NCBI RefSeq assembly: GCF_014196515.1
Contig: NZ_JACIDV010000018.1
Span: 1 to 54,292 of the forward strand
Length of the DNA: 54,292 bases
From: Rhizobium skierniewicense
GTDB taxonomy: Bacteria > Pseudomonadota > Alphaproteobacteria > Rhizobiales > Rhizobiaceae
Direction: 5' to 3'
Shown here: positions 7,059-16,126 of the stretch, one piece after another
Position numbering within the stretch: the first letter of the stretch is position 1
How the letters are laid out: every line of letters starts with the position of its first letter
Notes under the pieces: generated by a model
What the model was told of the DNA's origin: nothing
What the model saw: the letters and a program-made list of their open reading frames with translations, nothing else
Database searches by the model: none
Position numbers and translations under genes: made by a program

Positions 7059-7283
7059 TTATGCCCCTTGGTGCTTCGATAGATACTCCTTCAAAGCTTC
7101 CTCGATGATAACGGAACGTCCAACGACGCGCCGCTTCTGTTTAAGCTCGTCGCATTTTTCAACGAATTCAGCTGGTAGATCGAGATGGACGAACACCCGT
7201 CCGGACTGGATGCGCTTGGCGCGTGATTTCGCTACGAAATCACGATCAATCTTCCGCTGCACTTCTTTGTCCATAACCGTCAT
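7059..7283 (-). CDS. Ribbon-helix-helix DNA-binding protein, possible copy-number regulator
   Basis: 74 residues. The C-terminal half (VFVHLDLPAEFVEKCDELKQ, then GRSVIIEEALKEYL) is a ribbon-helix-helix fold: beta strand, then two helices, with the RS-VIIEEAL signature. The N-terminal half is basic (KIDRDFVAKSRAKR). Such proteins bind DNA as dimers of dimers and often act as CopG-like repressors. It sits just upstream of repC in the same direction, separated only by the leader and terminator, so control of repC is the likely role. Confidence 0.65.
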   Translation of the reverse strand: MTVMDKEVQRKIDRDFVAKSRAKRIQSGRVFVHLDLPAEFVEKCDELKQKRRVVGRSVIIEEALKEYLSKHQGA

Positions 7284-7647
7284 GGCTTTCCCGACTTTCT
7301 AGTTACCACCTACACAGGCCTATTGCGATTCTACGATTCGCACAAGTCTTAAATGGGTATTTAGAATTACTACATTACGACCATTAAATAGACATTTTAA
7401 TTTCCTCTTTGTCACACCCTGAGATAGAAGTTTGCGAAAGACGGATCGGCGTCGTTAATAATTGATCGCTAATATTGGTATGAATTTTCGTTATGGCTCA
7501 AGATGCTAAGCGCTTTTTTTTCGATACTCGCCATTTTGGTGCACTTTTTTTCTGTGGGTTAAGATGTCGTACCGTCAATCACCCGATCCGCTTCGCCACA
7601 AATCGTAATAATGCGTCGATTTTGCCGTCAAAAGGTCGCGAATACAT
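7284..7647. promoter_or_regulatory. AT-rich divergent spacer
   Basis: This separates the RHH gene (minus) from the gene at 7648 (plus). The stretch 7350-7480 is AT-rich with several potential -10 boxes. The open frame beginning near 7493 has no ribosome site, and its composition fits a shadow. No clear repeat set of iteron type is seen. Confidence 0.35.
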
Positions 7648-8052
7648 ATGTCCAACAGCGTTATGGCACGTAGGGTCCGAAGCCCACGCCATGCTTTTGT
7701 TCAGGCCTTCGAGACAGGTTGGATTGGAAGGGGCGGTATCGTGAGAGAGAAAAGCGATAGCTGGGTCGAGATCGTAAACGGCGCTTTGAACGGCCGCATT
7801 AGCCTTCCCCAACGATCCGTAGAAATTGTTGGCGAGCCTTGGCCGGAGTACGGTGATCGAGCGTACCGCCTCTATGAGCAGGGCAGCAACTCACAACGCG
7901 AAATAGGCGTATGTTGGTGTTGGGCAGGTCTAGAGAGACGATCAATCTTACTGAATACAGATGACGGCAAATATTACGGACACCTCCAGTCCGTTTCCAT
8001 GAAAGACGCATGGGCACGATTTACCATTGAAATATATGATGAAATCGAATGA
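7648..8052 (+). CDS. Hypothetical protein
   Basis: Up to 134 residues; acidic and aromatic C-terminal half (GEPWPEYGDRAYRLYEQG, DDGKYYGHLQ). The start is uncertain. The ATG at 7648 lacks a good ribosome site, whereas GTG at 7741 has AAGGGG upstream and gives a 103-residue protein that begins at the well-behaved part of the sequence. It is convergent with the Rrf2-like gene, only 8 bp from its end. No family recognised. Confidence 0.5.
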   Translation: MSNSVMARRVRSPRHAFVQAFETGWIGRGGIVREKSDSWVEIVNGALNGRISLPQRSVEIVGEPWPEYGDRAYRLYEQGSNSQREIGVCWCWAGLERRSILLNTDDGKYYGHLQSVSMKDAWARFTIEIYDEIE

Positions 8053-8060
8053 ACAGAGAC

Positions 8061-8510
8061 CTATTTCACCTTGGGAATTTCGATACCTAAAGCTTCTAGG
8101 GTATAAGGATCGCCAGCGATTTCAGCAAAATTGAAACGCTCCAACTCCTTGAGAAACGCCGTGCGAGACCGCTCGTAAACAAAGCTTAGTGTCGCTTTCG
8201 GGTGTCGTGGTTTATGCTGCTCATCAATAGCGAGAATTGGAGCGATCTCGAAATCCGCTTCAAGAAGCTCGATTACTTCGCGCAACGATACCGTTGCTGG
8301 ATCTCGAAGCCACGAATGGCCTCCGGAACGTCCCATCCTGGTTGTAATGATTTCAGCATCGCCAAGCAGCCTGAAGGGCCGCTTGAGAGCGCTTTGAACA
8401 ATGCCGAAACATTCTTGAATCTCTGATTGCTGCACCACCTCGCGGGGTAATACAGCGGCCATATAAATCAAAGCATTTACACCCACGTCAGTGGAAGTGA
8501 GCAGTCTCAT
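8061..8510 (-). CDS. Rrf2-family transcriptional regulator lacking the cluster cysteines
   Basis: 149 residues. Residues 1-85 match the Rrf2 winged helix: an N-terminal helix starting MRLLTSTDVGVNALIYMA, then the wing GRSGGHSWLRDPATVSLREV. NsrR, IscR and RirA carry three cysteines around residues 90-110 to hold an iron-sulfur cluster; none is present here, so it should sense something else. It is divergent from the conjugation operon beginning at 8920 and therefore well placed to control it, but no operator is proven. Confidence 0.7.
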   Translation of the reverse strand: MRLLTSTDVGVNALIYMAAVLPREVVQQSEIQECFGIVQSALKRPFRLLGDAEIITTRMGRSGGHSWLRDPATVSLREVIELLEADFEIAPILAIDEQHKPRHPKATLSFVYERSRTAFLKELERFNFAEIAGDPYTLEALGIEIPKVK

Positions 8511-8919
8511 TCAAAACGTCCGGTATTCATCATTCTGCGGTCAGAAAAGAGTATTGCACATAAAGCATGGGAATGCATGTGAAGCCATTGTTAGAGATTC
8601 CTGGGATTCCCATTCAGATTGATTAAAGCGCGAGACCTTCTATTTATAATTGCTAAAAAAAGAAAAACAATCAGCACCGCAAGCGGTAAGCGAACTAGAA
8701 ACTGGCGCGAGCCATGCGAAAACATCGGTATAAATCCGGTGTAGTCTGACAGCAACAGGCATCAAGTAATCAACCGAAGAAATCAAAACCCATACCAAAC
8801 AGCAATTTTTACGGGTGTACATTTAGCACCTCCTCGTTAATATCGTGATTGCATTTCACTACTTTTGCAATTATCCGGGTTTTTCGTCTCACCGGACACG
8901 GATACGATGGAGGGATAAA
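8511..8919. promoter_or_regulatory. Control region of the conjugation operon
   Basis: A 409-bp spacer separates the Rrf2-like regulator (minus) from the trbM/virB operon (plus). It must hold promoters for both. The stretch around 8636-8670 is very A/T-rich. A minus-strand frame at 8640-8822 has no ribosome site and is not counted as a gene. No clean palindromic operator is visible. Confidence 0.4.
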
Positions 8920-9495
8920 GTGCGTAAAATCGGGAAACTGAAGAGGTTTGTAACGGGCGTTACCATATTGGCAGGGTGCAGTTTGATGAGCGCGCCCGTA
9001 AACGCAGAAGACAATTGGCCCTGTGAGGTTGCTCTGTGCATTTCAAATCCGGCCGGTCCCATGGCGGTTGGTGAATGCGTCAATCCAATCAAAAAACTCT
9101 ACGAACATCTGGCCAAAGGCCGGGGCTTCCCGATGTGCAAATCAGCGGATGGCCATGTGCAGTTCACCCGCTACGGGATGGAGTTTCAGGAAGATTGCCC
9201 GGAAGGCACACGCACGGTTTATCGGGATGACGACGAGGGACATCGCTCCAGCCGAAACATGCGCATGTGTGAAAAATTCATTCCGATCAAAGGCGGCTTT
9301 TCTGTCGGAGGCGCGTTCAGCAACGGAAGCAACGGCGGTCGCAATGATAACGACGATCTTCCGGTATTTGAATATCGCATGGTCAACGGAGAGCGCGTCT
9401 ACGGCCAGGTAGTGACCGAGGCCGCGCCAATTCGGGCAAAGCCTAGCTATCTCGATTATGTCGTGCAGGGCGATAGCCGCCGTCTGTGGTGGTAG
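8920..9495 (+). CDS. TrbM/KikA/MpfK-like conjugation protein, secreted
   Basis: 191 residues from the GTG at 8920, chosen for the GGAGGG upstream and for the clean signal peptide it gives (KRFVTGVTILAGCSLMSAPVNA). The mature part has the TrbM-type core CEVALCISNP...GECVNPIKKLYEHL...GRGFPMC with paired cysteines. TrbM/KikA proteins are periplasmic helpers of conjugative mating-pair formation. It is the first gene of the operon, and virB1 starts 2 bases after its stop. The C-terminal half is polar and low in complexity (NGSNGGRNDNDD). Confidence 0.65.
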   Translation: MRKIGKLKRFVTGVTILAGCSLMSAPVNAEDNWPCEVALCISNPAGPMAVGECVNPIKKLYEHLAKGRGFPMCKSADGHVQFTRYGMEFQEDCPEGTRTVYRDDDEGHRSSRNMRMCEKFIPIKGGFSVGGAFSNGSNGGRNDNDDLPVFEYRMVNGERVYGQVVTEAAPIRAKPSYLDYVVQGDSRRLWW

Positions 9496-9496
9496 A

Positions 9497-10120
9497 ATGG
9501 ACACGCTAGCCATTCTTGCCCTTGCAACCCAATGCGTGACTGCTGCACCGGCCCCAATCGTTGCAGCTGTCGCCATGGCGGAAACCAGCGGCTCGACCTA
9601 TTCGGTCACAGTCGATGGTAAGCGAAGCGACCACGCTGAACAGAACGAGGCTGTTCAAAGCGTGGCGCTCGCTCTCGTCGAAGGCGCTACCGTGAAAGTC
9701 GGTCTTGCTGGCGTTCCTGTGAAATCCTTCGACAGCCTGAAGGTGTCTTACACCGAAGGATTTTCGTCCTGCTTCAACCTCGAAGTTGCAGGGGATGAAC
9801 TTCGCAAGCGTTGGGAATCGTTCGGTGGCCAAGAGGATCACTGGCGGTTGGCGGCACTGGACTATGGGACCGGAGAACCCGGTGTCGATAGTGACTATTC
9901 TAAGCGTTTTGACGCCGCTCTGGCAGAAATCAATGAGCTTTCTCACCGTTTGGGCAAGCGGCAGGGACAGGCGAGCAAGGTAGTTGCCGCTGGTCCTGCT
10001 TCATCTTCCGATGAAGAAGCGCCCAATTCTCCCCCGGCGCAGCAAGCAGCAGTGCCGGAAAACAAATGGGACGTTTTCAACAATCAGCGGTCCCAATCAC
10101 TTTTGATTTTTTCGCGGTAA
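9497..10120 (+). CDS. virB1: VirB1-like lytic transglycosylase (divergent)
   Basis: 207 residues. Starts MDTLAILALATQC and has the VirB1 layout: VAAVAMAETSG with the likely catalytic Glu, then SVALALVEGATVKVGLAGV and the closing SSCFNLEVAGDELRKRW. VirB1 opens peptidoglycan for secretion-channel assembly. The usual GLMQIN-type loop is altered to GLAGVPV, so the active site is divergent. The C-terminal 60 residues are Pro/Ser-rich, as in other VirB1 proteins. It is between the TrbM-like gene and virB2. Confidence 0.72.
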   Translation: MDTLAILALATQCVTAAPAPIVAAVAMAETSGSTYSVTVDGKRSDHAEQNEAVQSVALALVEGATVKVGLAGVPVKSFDSLKVSYTEGFSSCFNLEVAGDELRKRWESFGGQEDHWRLAALDYGTGEPGVDSDYSKRFDAALAEINELSHRLGKRQGQASKVVAAGPASSSDEEAPNSPPAQQAAVPENKWDVFNNQRSQSLLIFSR

Positions 10121-10134
10121 TTAAGGAGCCACGT

Positions 10135-10437
10135 ATGTTCATCAACGGCGCTATGCGCTTCCTGCCCCTGATGATGGCGGTAGTATTCTTCTCAGCAGTC
10201 ATGGTCGAGCCTGCCTTTGCGCAAAGCTTGGGAGGCGCAGAATCCATTCTCGAAACGATTGTTGATGCTCTGACGGGCAACATTGCGCGTCTTATCGCGA
10301 TCATCGCCTGCATTTTGGTCGGCTTTGGCTTCCTGTTCGGTTTTGTCGATCTGCGGACGGTTGGTTACTTCGTCGTTGGCGCCATCATCTTGTTCGGTGC
10401 GCGTGAAATCGTAGACCTTCTTTCTTCGGGTAGCTGA
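10135..10437 (+). CDS. virB2: VirB2 major pilin
   Basis: 100 residues. A long signal peptide ends AEPAFA-like (VEPAFAQS), followed by two hydrophobic helices (residues about 50-70 and 74-95) joined by a short polar loop, as expected for the T-pilus subunit. AAGGAG lies 7 bases before the ATG. It is followed by virB3 after 3 bases. Confidence 0.85.
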   Translation: MFINGAMRFLPLMMAVVFFSAVMVEPAFAQSLGGAESILETIVDALTGNIARLIAIIACILVGFGFLFGFVDLRTVGYFVVGAIILFGAREIVDLLSSGS

Positions 10438-10440
10438 TCC

Positions 10441-10788
10441 ATGGCGAATGAGGACGAAAAGCCCACTGAAGACATTCTCTTCCTTGCTTGCACACGGCCT
10501 GCGATGTTCGCGGGCGTGACCATGGAAGCGGTCTTCATCATCATCGTTTTGACCGGGCTTGTCTTCCTCGCAGGCGGTAGCCTGCTTTATCTCTTGGTTG
10601 GCGTATTCATCTATGCGGGATGCCGTGCGGTGTGCGCCAACGATCCCAACCAGTTCAGCATCATTTTCGCTTGGGCAGCAACCAAGCTCAAATGCCGGAC
10701 GCGCGTGTATTGGGGCGCTTCATCTGTCAGCCCCCTCCGCGTCAAAAAGGCGCGCAATTGGCGCGAAGTTCAAAAGGTCGAAGTGTAA
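10441..10788 (+). CDS. virB3: VirB3 inner-membrane protein
   Basis: 115 residues. Short polar N-terminus with the family signature FLACTRPAMFAGV, then two membrane segments (about 28-45 and 47-65), and a cytosolic tail. VirB3 works with VirB4 in pilus assembly. Its stop overlaps the virB4 start (TAATG), giving translational coupling. Confidence 0.88.
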   Translation: MANEDEKPTEDILFLACTRPAMFAGVTMEAVFIIIVLTGLVFLAGGSLLYLLVGVFIYAGCRAVCANDPNQFSIIFAWAATKLKCRTRVYWGASSVSPLRVKKARNWREVQKVEV

Positions 10789-13178
10789 TGGTCAAACTCA
10801 TGGGCCGTAACCGTGCCATCCAGCGCGAGGCGCTTGCATCAGAAAAACTGCCATATATCCGGCACATCGATGAGCACATCGTGAGCCTGCGCAATGGTCA
10901 GATGCTTGCTGTAATCGAGCTTGAAGGCGCGTCTTTCGATACGGCTGACCATACCGAAAAAAATGACCTTCACGCAAAGCTGAACCTCATGTGGCGCAAC
11001 ATCAACGATGAGCGCCTGGCGGTCTGGACACATCTTATTCGAACGCGGGACGTCGATTACCCTGAAGGAACCTTCAAATCGGCTTTCGCGAAACAGCTTG
11101 ACGATAAGTACAAGCAGAAAATGACCAGCGAAACGCTGTACCGAAACCGCCTTTACCTCGCCCTTGTGTGGGCTCCAGCGCGTGATGCGGACAAGCCGAC
11201 GAAATCGCTCGTTGCTCGTTTGAGGAAGGCCCGCAAAACCGGTACGGAGATAGACGAAAAGGGGCTGCGCGATTTTCGCGGCATCATTCCAACAATCGTC
11301 ACAGGACTCGACCGCTATGAAGCCCGCCTCTGCGGCCTCTATGAGCATAACGGCTTCATGTTCTCACAAGTCAGTGAATACCTGAACGCAGTTGGTACTC
11401 TGTCATTTGAGAAAATGCCTCTGACAGAAGGACCGATCAACGGAGCTATTCTGCTTGATCGTCCTCTGTTCGGCCGTGAGGTCATCGAGCTTCGCGGAGC
11501 AGGGCAATCCAGATATTGCGGCGTCCTTGGGGTGAAGGAATATCCAGCAACGACGCGGCCCGGAATGCTGAATGATCTTCTGCAAGCTCCGTTTGAGTTT
11601 GTCCTGTCGCAATCCTTTGCCATGGCCTCCAAAACGGAAAGCCGCTCGATCCTGACGCTGAAGCAGAACCAGATGACCAATGTGAGGGACCGCGCTCTAT
11701 CACAGATCGTGGACCTGGACCAAGCGCTTGACGATCTGGAATCGAGCAAGTTCACAATGGGTCGCCATCACCTCAACCTCATGGTTGTGGCTGACACCGC
11801 GCAATCGCTCATGGACAAGATGGCTATTGCCCGTCGAATGATGTCAGATTGTAGCGTTGTGACCGCTCGCGAAGATCTCGCCCTCGAAGCTGCGTATTGG
11901 GGGCAGTTCCCCGGCAATTTCAATCAGCGCCCTCGCTCCGGTCACATAAGCTCTCGCAATTTCGCGGCTCTGTCGCCGTTCATGTCCTATCCGAAGGGCG
12001 ATTTGACCAACCCATGGGGGCCATCTATCGCCTTGCTCAAAACTTCGAGCGGATGCGGTTTTCACCTGAACCTTCATGTCGGTGATCTTGGGAACACCTT
12101 CATTTGCGGCCCGTCTGGATCAGGTAAGACCGTACTGCAGAACTTCATTTTGGCGCAGTTGCAAAAGCACGATGTAACAACAGTGTTCTTTGACAAAGAT
12201 CGTGGTGCAGACATTTTCGTTCGTGCAGCTGGCGGTAACTACCTCTCGCTTGAGAATGGACGGCCAACAGGTTGCGCGCCCCTGAAGGCACTTGATCTAA
12301 ATAACCCCGATGACCATGCTTTTGCGGTCGAATGGGCGACGAATCTGATTTCGCATTCAGATGGACGTCCGCTAACCGTGCCAGAGCAAAAGGATATCGA
12401 TAACGCGATCCTTCAAATGCGCCAGCTGCCACAATCGCAGCGCTCTCTCTCAGCGTTGAAAGCTTTCCTGTCTTCCAACGACTTGGAAGGGACTGCTGCG
12501 CGTCTCGATCGATGGACCGCAGGCGGTCCTCTTGGGTGGGTCTTTGACAACGAGACCGATGCCTTGGACCTCAATTCAACATTCCTTGGGTTCGATATGA
12601 CGGACTTTTTGGATAATCCGACGATCAGAACACCCCTCATGATGTATCTGTTCTACCGGATCGAGCGGCTTATCGATGGTCGCCGGATCGTCATCGACAT
12701 CGATGAGTTCTGGAAAGCTCTTGGCGATCCGGCGTTTCGTGAATTGGCCCAAAACAAACTCAAGACCATCCGTAAACAGAACGGCTTGATGATTTTCGGC
12801 ACGCAGTCTCCGCGGGACGCGATTGCATCTTCGATCGGGTACACAATCATCGAGCAATGCCCGACAAAGATTTTCATGCCTAATTCGGCAGCCAGTGCCG
12901 CCGATTATATCGACGGGTTCGGGCTATCGCGCCGCGAATTCGAACTTATCAAGACAGAACTGACGGTGGAAAAACGGCAGTTCTTGATCAAGCAGGAACA
13001 CAACTCCGTTGTGGCGGAACTGTCTCTGCATGGTTTCAACGACGAATTGACCATCCTTTCGGGTCGTACAGCAGCCGTGAACAGACTTGACGAGATTCGC
13101 GCAACTGTTGGCGACGATCCCGCCGACTGGATGCCTATCCTACTCAACAAACGGGATAATAGAGGAGAAGCCGCATGA
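10788..13178 (+). CDS. virB4: VirB4 ATPase
   Basis: 796 residues. The N-terminal CagE/VirB4 domain is followed by the ATPase: Walker A ICGPSGSGKT near residue 440 and Walker B region IVIDIDEFWKAL near 630, then the C-terminal TQSPRDAI motif. It powers pilus biogenesis and substrate movement at the inner membrane. The start at 10788 (MVKLMGRN) is set by overlap with virB3 and agreement with family length. It overlaps virB5 by 4 bases. Confidence 0.93.
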   Translation: MVKLMGRNRAIQREALASEKLPYIRHIDEHIVSLRNGQMLAVIELEGASFDTADHTEKNDLHAKLNLMWRNINDERLAVWTHLIRTRDVDYPEGTFKSAFAKQLDDKYKQKMTSETLYRNRLYLALVWAPARDADKPTKSLVARLRKARKTGTEIDEKGLRDFRGIIPTIVTGLDRYEARLCGLYEHNGFMFSQVSEYLNAVGTLSFEKMPLTEGPINGAILLDRPLFGREVIELRGAGQSRYCGVLGVKEYPATTRPGMLNDLLQAPFEFVLSQSFAMASKTESRSILTLKQNQMTNVRDRALSQIVDLDQALDDLESSKFTMGRHHLNLMVVADTAQSLMDKMAIARRMMSDCSVVTAREDLALEAAYWGQFPGNFNQRPRSGHISSRNFAALSPFMSYPKGDLTNPWGPSIALLKTSSGCGFHLNLHVGDLGNTFICGPSGSGKTVLQNFILAQLQKHDVTTVFFDKDRGADIFVRAAGGNYLSLENGRPTGCAPLKALDLNNPDDHAFAVEWATNLISHSDGRPLTVPEQKDIDNAILQMRQLPQSQRSLSALKAFLSSNDLEGTAARLDRWTAGGPLGWVFDNETDALDLNSTFLGFDMTDFLDNPTIRTPLMMYLFYRIERLIDGRRIVIDIDEFWKALGDPAFRELAQNKLKTIRKQNGLMIFGTQSPRDAIASSIGYTIIEQCPTKIFMPNSAASAADYIDGFGLSRREFELIKTELTVEKRQFLIKQEHNSVVAELSLHGFNDELTILSGRTAAVNRLDEIRATVGDDPADWMPILLNKRDNRGEAA

Positions 13179-13927
13179 CGAAAATTTGGTCGAACAAATC
13201 TTCGATGAAGGCCACAGTCAACGCCTTACACTCTGTGAAAGTAGGCCTCGCCGCATCGATCGTTGCCCTTGGTCTTGCCACCGGCGCGCAAGCGCAGGGT
13301 ATTCCGGTCATCGACGCGACTGCAATCGCGCGATGGGGTCAGCAACTCCAAGAGATGAAAAATCAGCTTGATCAGGCAAAGCAGATTTTTGATGAGGCAC
13401 AGAAGCTAAATCAGTCCTTCGACATTTCGAAGCTCGAAGATCTCAAGACGATTTTGGAAGATCGCAATTTCCAACAGTATCTCCCGCAGGAATATGGTCA
13501 GTATGCCAGCGCTGTAGATGGTTTGCTGAAAGGCAATGTTGATGGCTTCGCGCAGCAGTATGACTATTACGAAAGCAAGGGCCAACAAAACGCCAACGAC
13601 TTTTATCAAGCTGAACTGAAACGCAGAAAGGGCGAGACCTATAAGGACATGGCCGTTGGTGAAGTCGTTTACGACCAAGCCTCAAAGCGCCTCGAAGGTC
13701 TCAACCAGCTTCGCGATAAGATCAGCTCAACCTCAAGCCCACGCGAAGTAATGGAACTGCAGGCACGTATTCAGGCAGAAAGCGCGCTTCTTCAAAACGA
13801 GGTGTTGCGGATGCAGGGCGTTGCAATGATCCAAGAAGCTCGTAACCGCGTCGATGAGCAGCGCGTTGAGGAGCGCCGTGCAGAGCGGCGCGACCAAATG
13901 AAAGCTGCGATTGGAAATACGAACTGA
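13175..13927 (+). CDS. virB5: VirB5 minor pilin
   Basis: 250 residues. Signal peptide (VGLAASIVALGLATGAQAQ), then a helical, Gln-rich body (WGQQLQEMKNQLDQAKQIFD) typical of VirB5 pilus-tip proteins. The start overlaps the virB4 stop (ATGA). The end is coupled to the lipoprotein gene at 13927, again by ATGA. Confidence 0.87.
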   Translation: MTKIWSNKSSMKATVNALHSVKVGLAASIVALGLATGAQAQGIPVIDATAIARWGQQLQEMKNQLDQAKQIFDEAQKLNQSFDISKLEDLKTILEDRNFQQYLPQEYGQYASAVDGLLKGNVDGFAQQYDYYESKGQQNANDFYQAELKRRKGETYKDMAVGEVVYDQASKRLEGLNQLRDKISSTSSPREVMELQARIQAESALLQNEVLRMQGVAMIQEARNRVDEQRVEERRAERRDQMKAAIGNTN

Positions 13928-14199
13928 TGAACGCTGGCTACACGATAATGGCCGTCGCGCTTGCTGCATTCGTCACAGGATGCAGCAGCGAGACTGAAAA
14001 GCCGGCAGAAGCCGCGCCGAAGGCAGAAGTCTTCGACGTTCAGTATTATCTCAACAACGATCAAGCCAGACGGCAAATGCTCGTCCAGTGCCAGGATAAC
14101 CCCGGCGCTCTTGAAGACACGCCGAACTGCGTAAATGCGACTGAAGCTGCCAAGCAGGTGCGTCGGCAGGAAATGCGCGACGCAATCAATAAGGGGTAA
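13927..14199 (+). CDS. EexN-like entry-exclusion lipoprotein
   Basis: 90 residues. Lipobox FVTGCSS gives a lipoprotein with the Cys at residue 19. The mature part has VQYYLNNDQARRQMLVQC...CVNATEAAKQ, the pattern of EexN proteins (aromatic-Leu, Arg-rich helix, two Cys, NA). EexN blocks entry of the same plasmid into a cell already carrying it. Its place between virB5 and virB6 is the usual one for eexN in related clusters. Confidence 0.72.
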   Translation: MNAGYTIMAVALAAFVTGCSSETEKPAEAAPKAEVFDVQYYLNNDQARRQMLVQCQDNPGALEDTPNCVNATEAAKQVRRQEMRDAINKG

Positions 14200-14201
14200 G
14201 G

Positions 14202-15131
14202 ATGGCGATCGCATCGGAAATCGTCAGCAGTTTCGTTGAACCGCTGGAAACATTTATCCAAGAGGGTGCAGGCAACCTTGCTTCGGCATTGCAGGGACCA
14301 CTCACTGTCGGTGCCACGCTGTACATCGTGATTTTCGGGATCATGATCCTGTTAGGCTACGTGCGCGCGCCGATTTCCGATTTTGTGATCAACGTTTTCA
14401 AAATCTCGATACTCGTAGCACTCGTGACGCAGGTTGATAATTACAACACTTACGTCACCGATTTGTTCTTCACCCAATTGCCGGATGGTCTAAGTCAGGC
14501 CATCGGCTCCGTTTCATCGAGCGGTGTAAGCACAGAGGAGATCAAAAGTGGGGCGGGTTTCGATGCGATCATAGATCGGGTCATTCTCATGGGAGAAGAA
14601 ATTGCTTCCGAAGGAAGCTGGCGCGATGTCTATCCGTACATCGTGGCTGGTGTTTTTACCATTGCGGCGCTTATCGTCGCGATGATCCTCCTCGCCATTT
14701 ACTTGTTTGCGAAAACGGCCGCCGCCTTGATCCTTGTTCTCGGGCCTCTGTTTATCGCAATGCTTCTATTCCGCGCCACACAGTCATTGTTCTCTTCATG
14801 GCTTTCAGCGGCCATTAACTTTGTCCTTCTGCAAGTCCTTACGATCGCTCTGCTGACGCTACTTGTCAGCCTTATCGAGTCGTACATCGGCGATGCTGAA
14901 GGGCAGGACGCTGGCACTCAAATTGTGATGGCATGGCGACTGACAGGTCTTTTCGCGCTCAGCCTTTATCTCGGTCTTCAACTGCCGGAAATTGCAGCGC
15001 GGGTTTCATCAGGTGGATTGGCCCTCGGGGGCGGTTTCGGTAGAGCCGCACTTGAAGCCCTCAAAAAAGTACCCGGCGCAGGGACGGCCGCCAAAGTTGG
15101 CGGAACAATTGCAAGAGCCGGCGGGAGATAA
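14202..15131 (+). CDS. virB6: VirB6 polytopic channel protein
   Basis: 309 residues with at least five membrane segments (around 34-52, 60-75, 148-170, 176-196 and 205-225, with another near 247-265). It has the family's central KTAAALILVLGPLFIAMLLF stretch. VirB6 forms part of the inner-membrane channel that hands DNA to VirB8/VirB2. The C-terminal tail is Gly/Ala-rich and basic. Confidence 0.87.
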   Translation: MAIASEIVSSFVEPLETFIQEGAGNLASALQGPLTVGATLYIVIFGIMILLGYVRAPISDFVINVFKISILVALVTQVDNYNTYVTDLFFTQLPDGLSQAIGSVSSSGVSTEEIKSGAGFDAIIDRVILMGEEIASEGSWRDVYPYIVAGVFTIAALIVAMILLAIYLFAKTAAALILVLGPLFIAMLLFRATQSLFSSWLSAAINFVLLQVLTIALLTLLVSLIESYIGDAEGQDAGTQIVMAWRLTGLFALSLYLGLQLPEIAARVSSGGLALGGGFGRAALEALKKVPGAGTAAKVGGTIARAGGR

Positions 15132-15134
15132 ATA

Positions 15135-15443
15135 ATGAAAAACAGAATTGCAAAGCTGGCTCTGCCAGCAATGGCCGTCTTTGTCCTGAGTGCCTGTACC
15201 ACAATCGAGGAAAAGGGGCTGCCCAAATGCTCAGGCAGTGACAGGAGACCTTTGAATGCGGATCTGTGGGATTCCGCTACACCACCAACGAGCGGATCGG
15301 AAATTGGTTCCGCTTTGAAACCCTATTCTCCGGTCGAAACGAACAAGCCCGCATCCGTCGCGGCCATCGAAACGGCAACTGGTAGCGCAGCTTCCCAATG
15401 GAATGTTGCCGCCTCTGAAAAACCATGCGGTGAAGGAGCTTAA
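15135..15443 (+). CDS. virB7: VirB7-like lipoprotein of the T4SS outer-membrane complex
   Basis: 102 residues. Signal peptide with lipobox VLSACTT; the rest is polar and Pro/Ser-rich with two later cysteines. It sits between virB6 and virB8, where virB7 is expected. It is longer than classical VirB7 (about 50 residues), so the assignment is by position and lipobox. It may stabilise VirB9 at the outer membrane. Confidence 0.7.
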   Translation: MKNRIAKLALPAMAVFVLSACTTIEEKGLPKCSGSDRRPLNADLWDSATPPTSGSEIGSALKPYSPVETNKPASVAAIETATGSAASQWNVAASEKPCGEGA

Positions 15444-15445
15444 AG

Positions 15446-16126
15446 ATGGTTGAGGCTCAAAACCTCAAGGAATATTTTGAGCGCTCGCGCCGTTGGGAGC
15501 AGGACGAACTTCGCTCTGCTTTACGGTCTAAGCGACTTGCATGGACTGTTGCTGCCGTTTCTATGGCAGGCACGATCGCCTCGGTATCTGCCGTGGCGGC
15601 TTTGGTCCCACTACAGAAAATCGAGCCGTTCATAATCCGGGTCGATACTGGAACCGGAATTACCGAAGCCGCATCGATGCTGAAAGATGCGCCTGCGACA
15701 CTTTCCGATGCTCAAGCACGCTACTTCATTGCAAAGTATGTGACGGCTAGGGAAAGCTATTCAAGGGTCACGGTGCAGGACAACTATCGTGTGGTCAACA
15801 CCATGTCCACAGGACCAGTCCAAGAGGGATATGCCCGCTGGATAAGCGCCAATAACCCACAATCCCCTCAAAAGCTTCTAGGACCCCAAGGAACTGTGCG
15901 GATTGAAATCCGCTCAGTTCAGCTAGTTCGGCAGGGTCTTGCAACAGTGAGATTCGTCCAGATCGCGGAATATCAGGGAACTGAACCGCGTACTCAGCAC
16001 TACGTTGCGACCGTAGCCTACGAGGTTCTGCCTGAGGAACGGCTTACCTGGCAGCAACGCTTGATCAATCCCATCGCCTTCGCGGTAACAGAATACAGGA
16101 CCGACCCGGAGGTCGTTGACCAATGA
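15446..16126 (+). CDS. virB8: VirB8 periplasmic scaffold protein
   Basis: 226 residues. A cytosolic N-terminus (SRRWEQDELRSALRSKRLAW) is followed by one membrane helix (33-55) and the NTF2-like periplasmic domain with ESYSRVTVQDNYRVV and the closing NPIAFAVTEYRTDPE. VirB8 nucleates the channel through contacts with VirB9 and VirB10. It overlaps virB9 by 4 bases. Confidence 0.92.
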   Translation: MVEAQNLKEYFERSRRWEQDELRSALRSKRLAWTVAAVSMAGTIASVSAVAALVPLQKIEPFIIRVDTGTGITEAASMLKDAPATLSDAQARYFIAKYVTARESYSRVTVQDNYRVVNTMSTGPVQEGYARWISANNPQSPQKLLGPQGTVRIEIRSVQLVRQGLATVRFVQIAEYQGTEPRTQHYVATVAYEVLPEERLTWQQRLINPIAFAVTEYRTDPEVVDQ

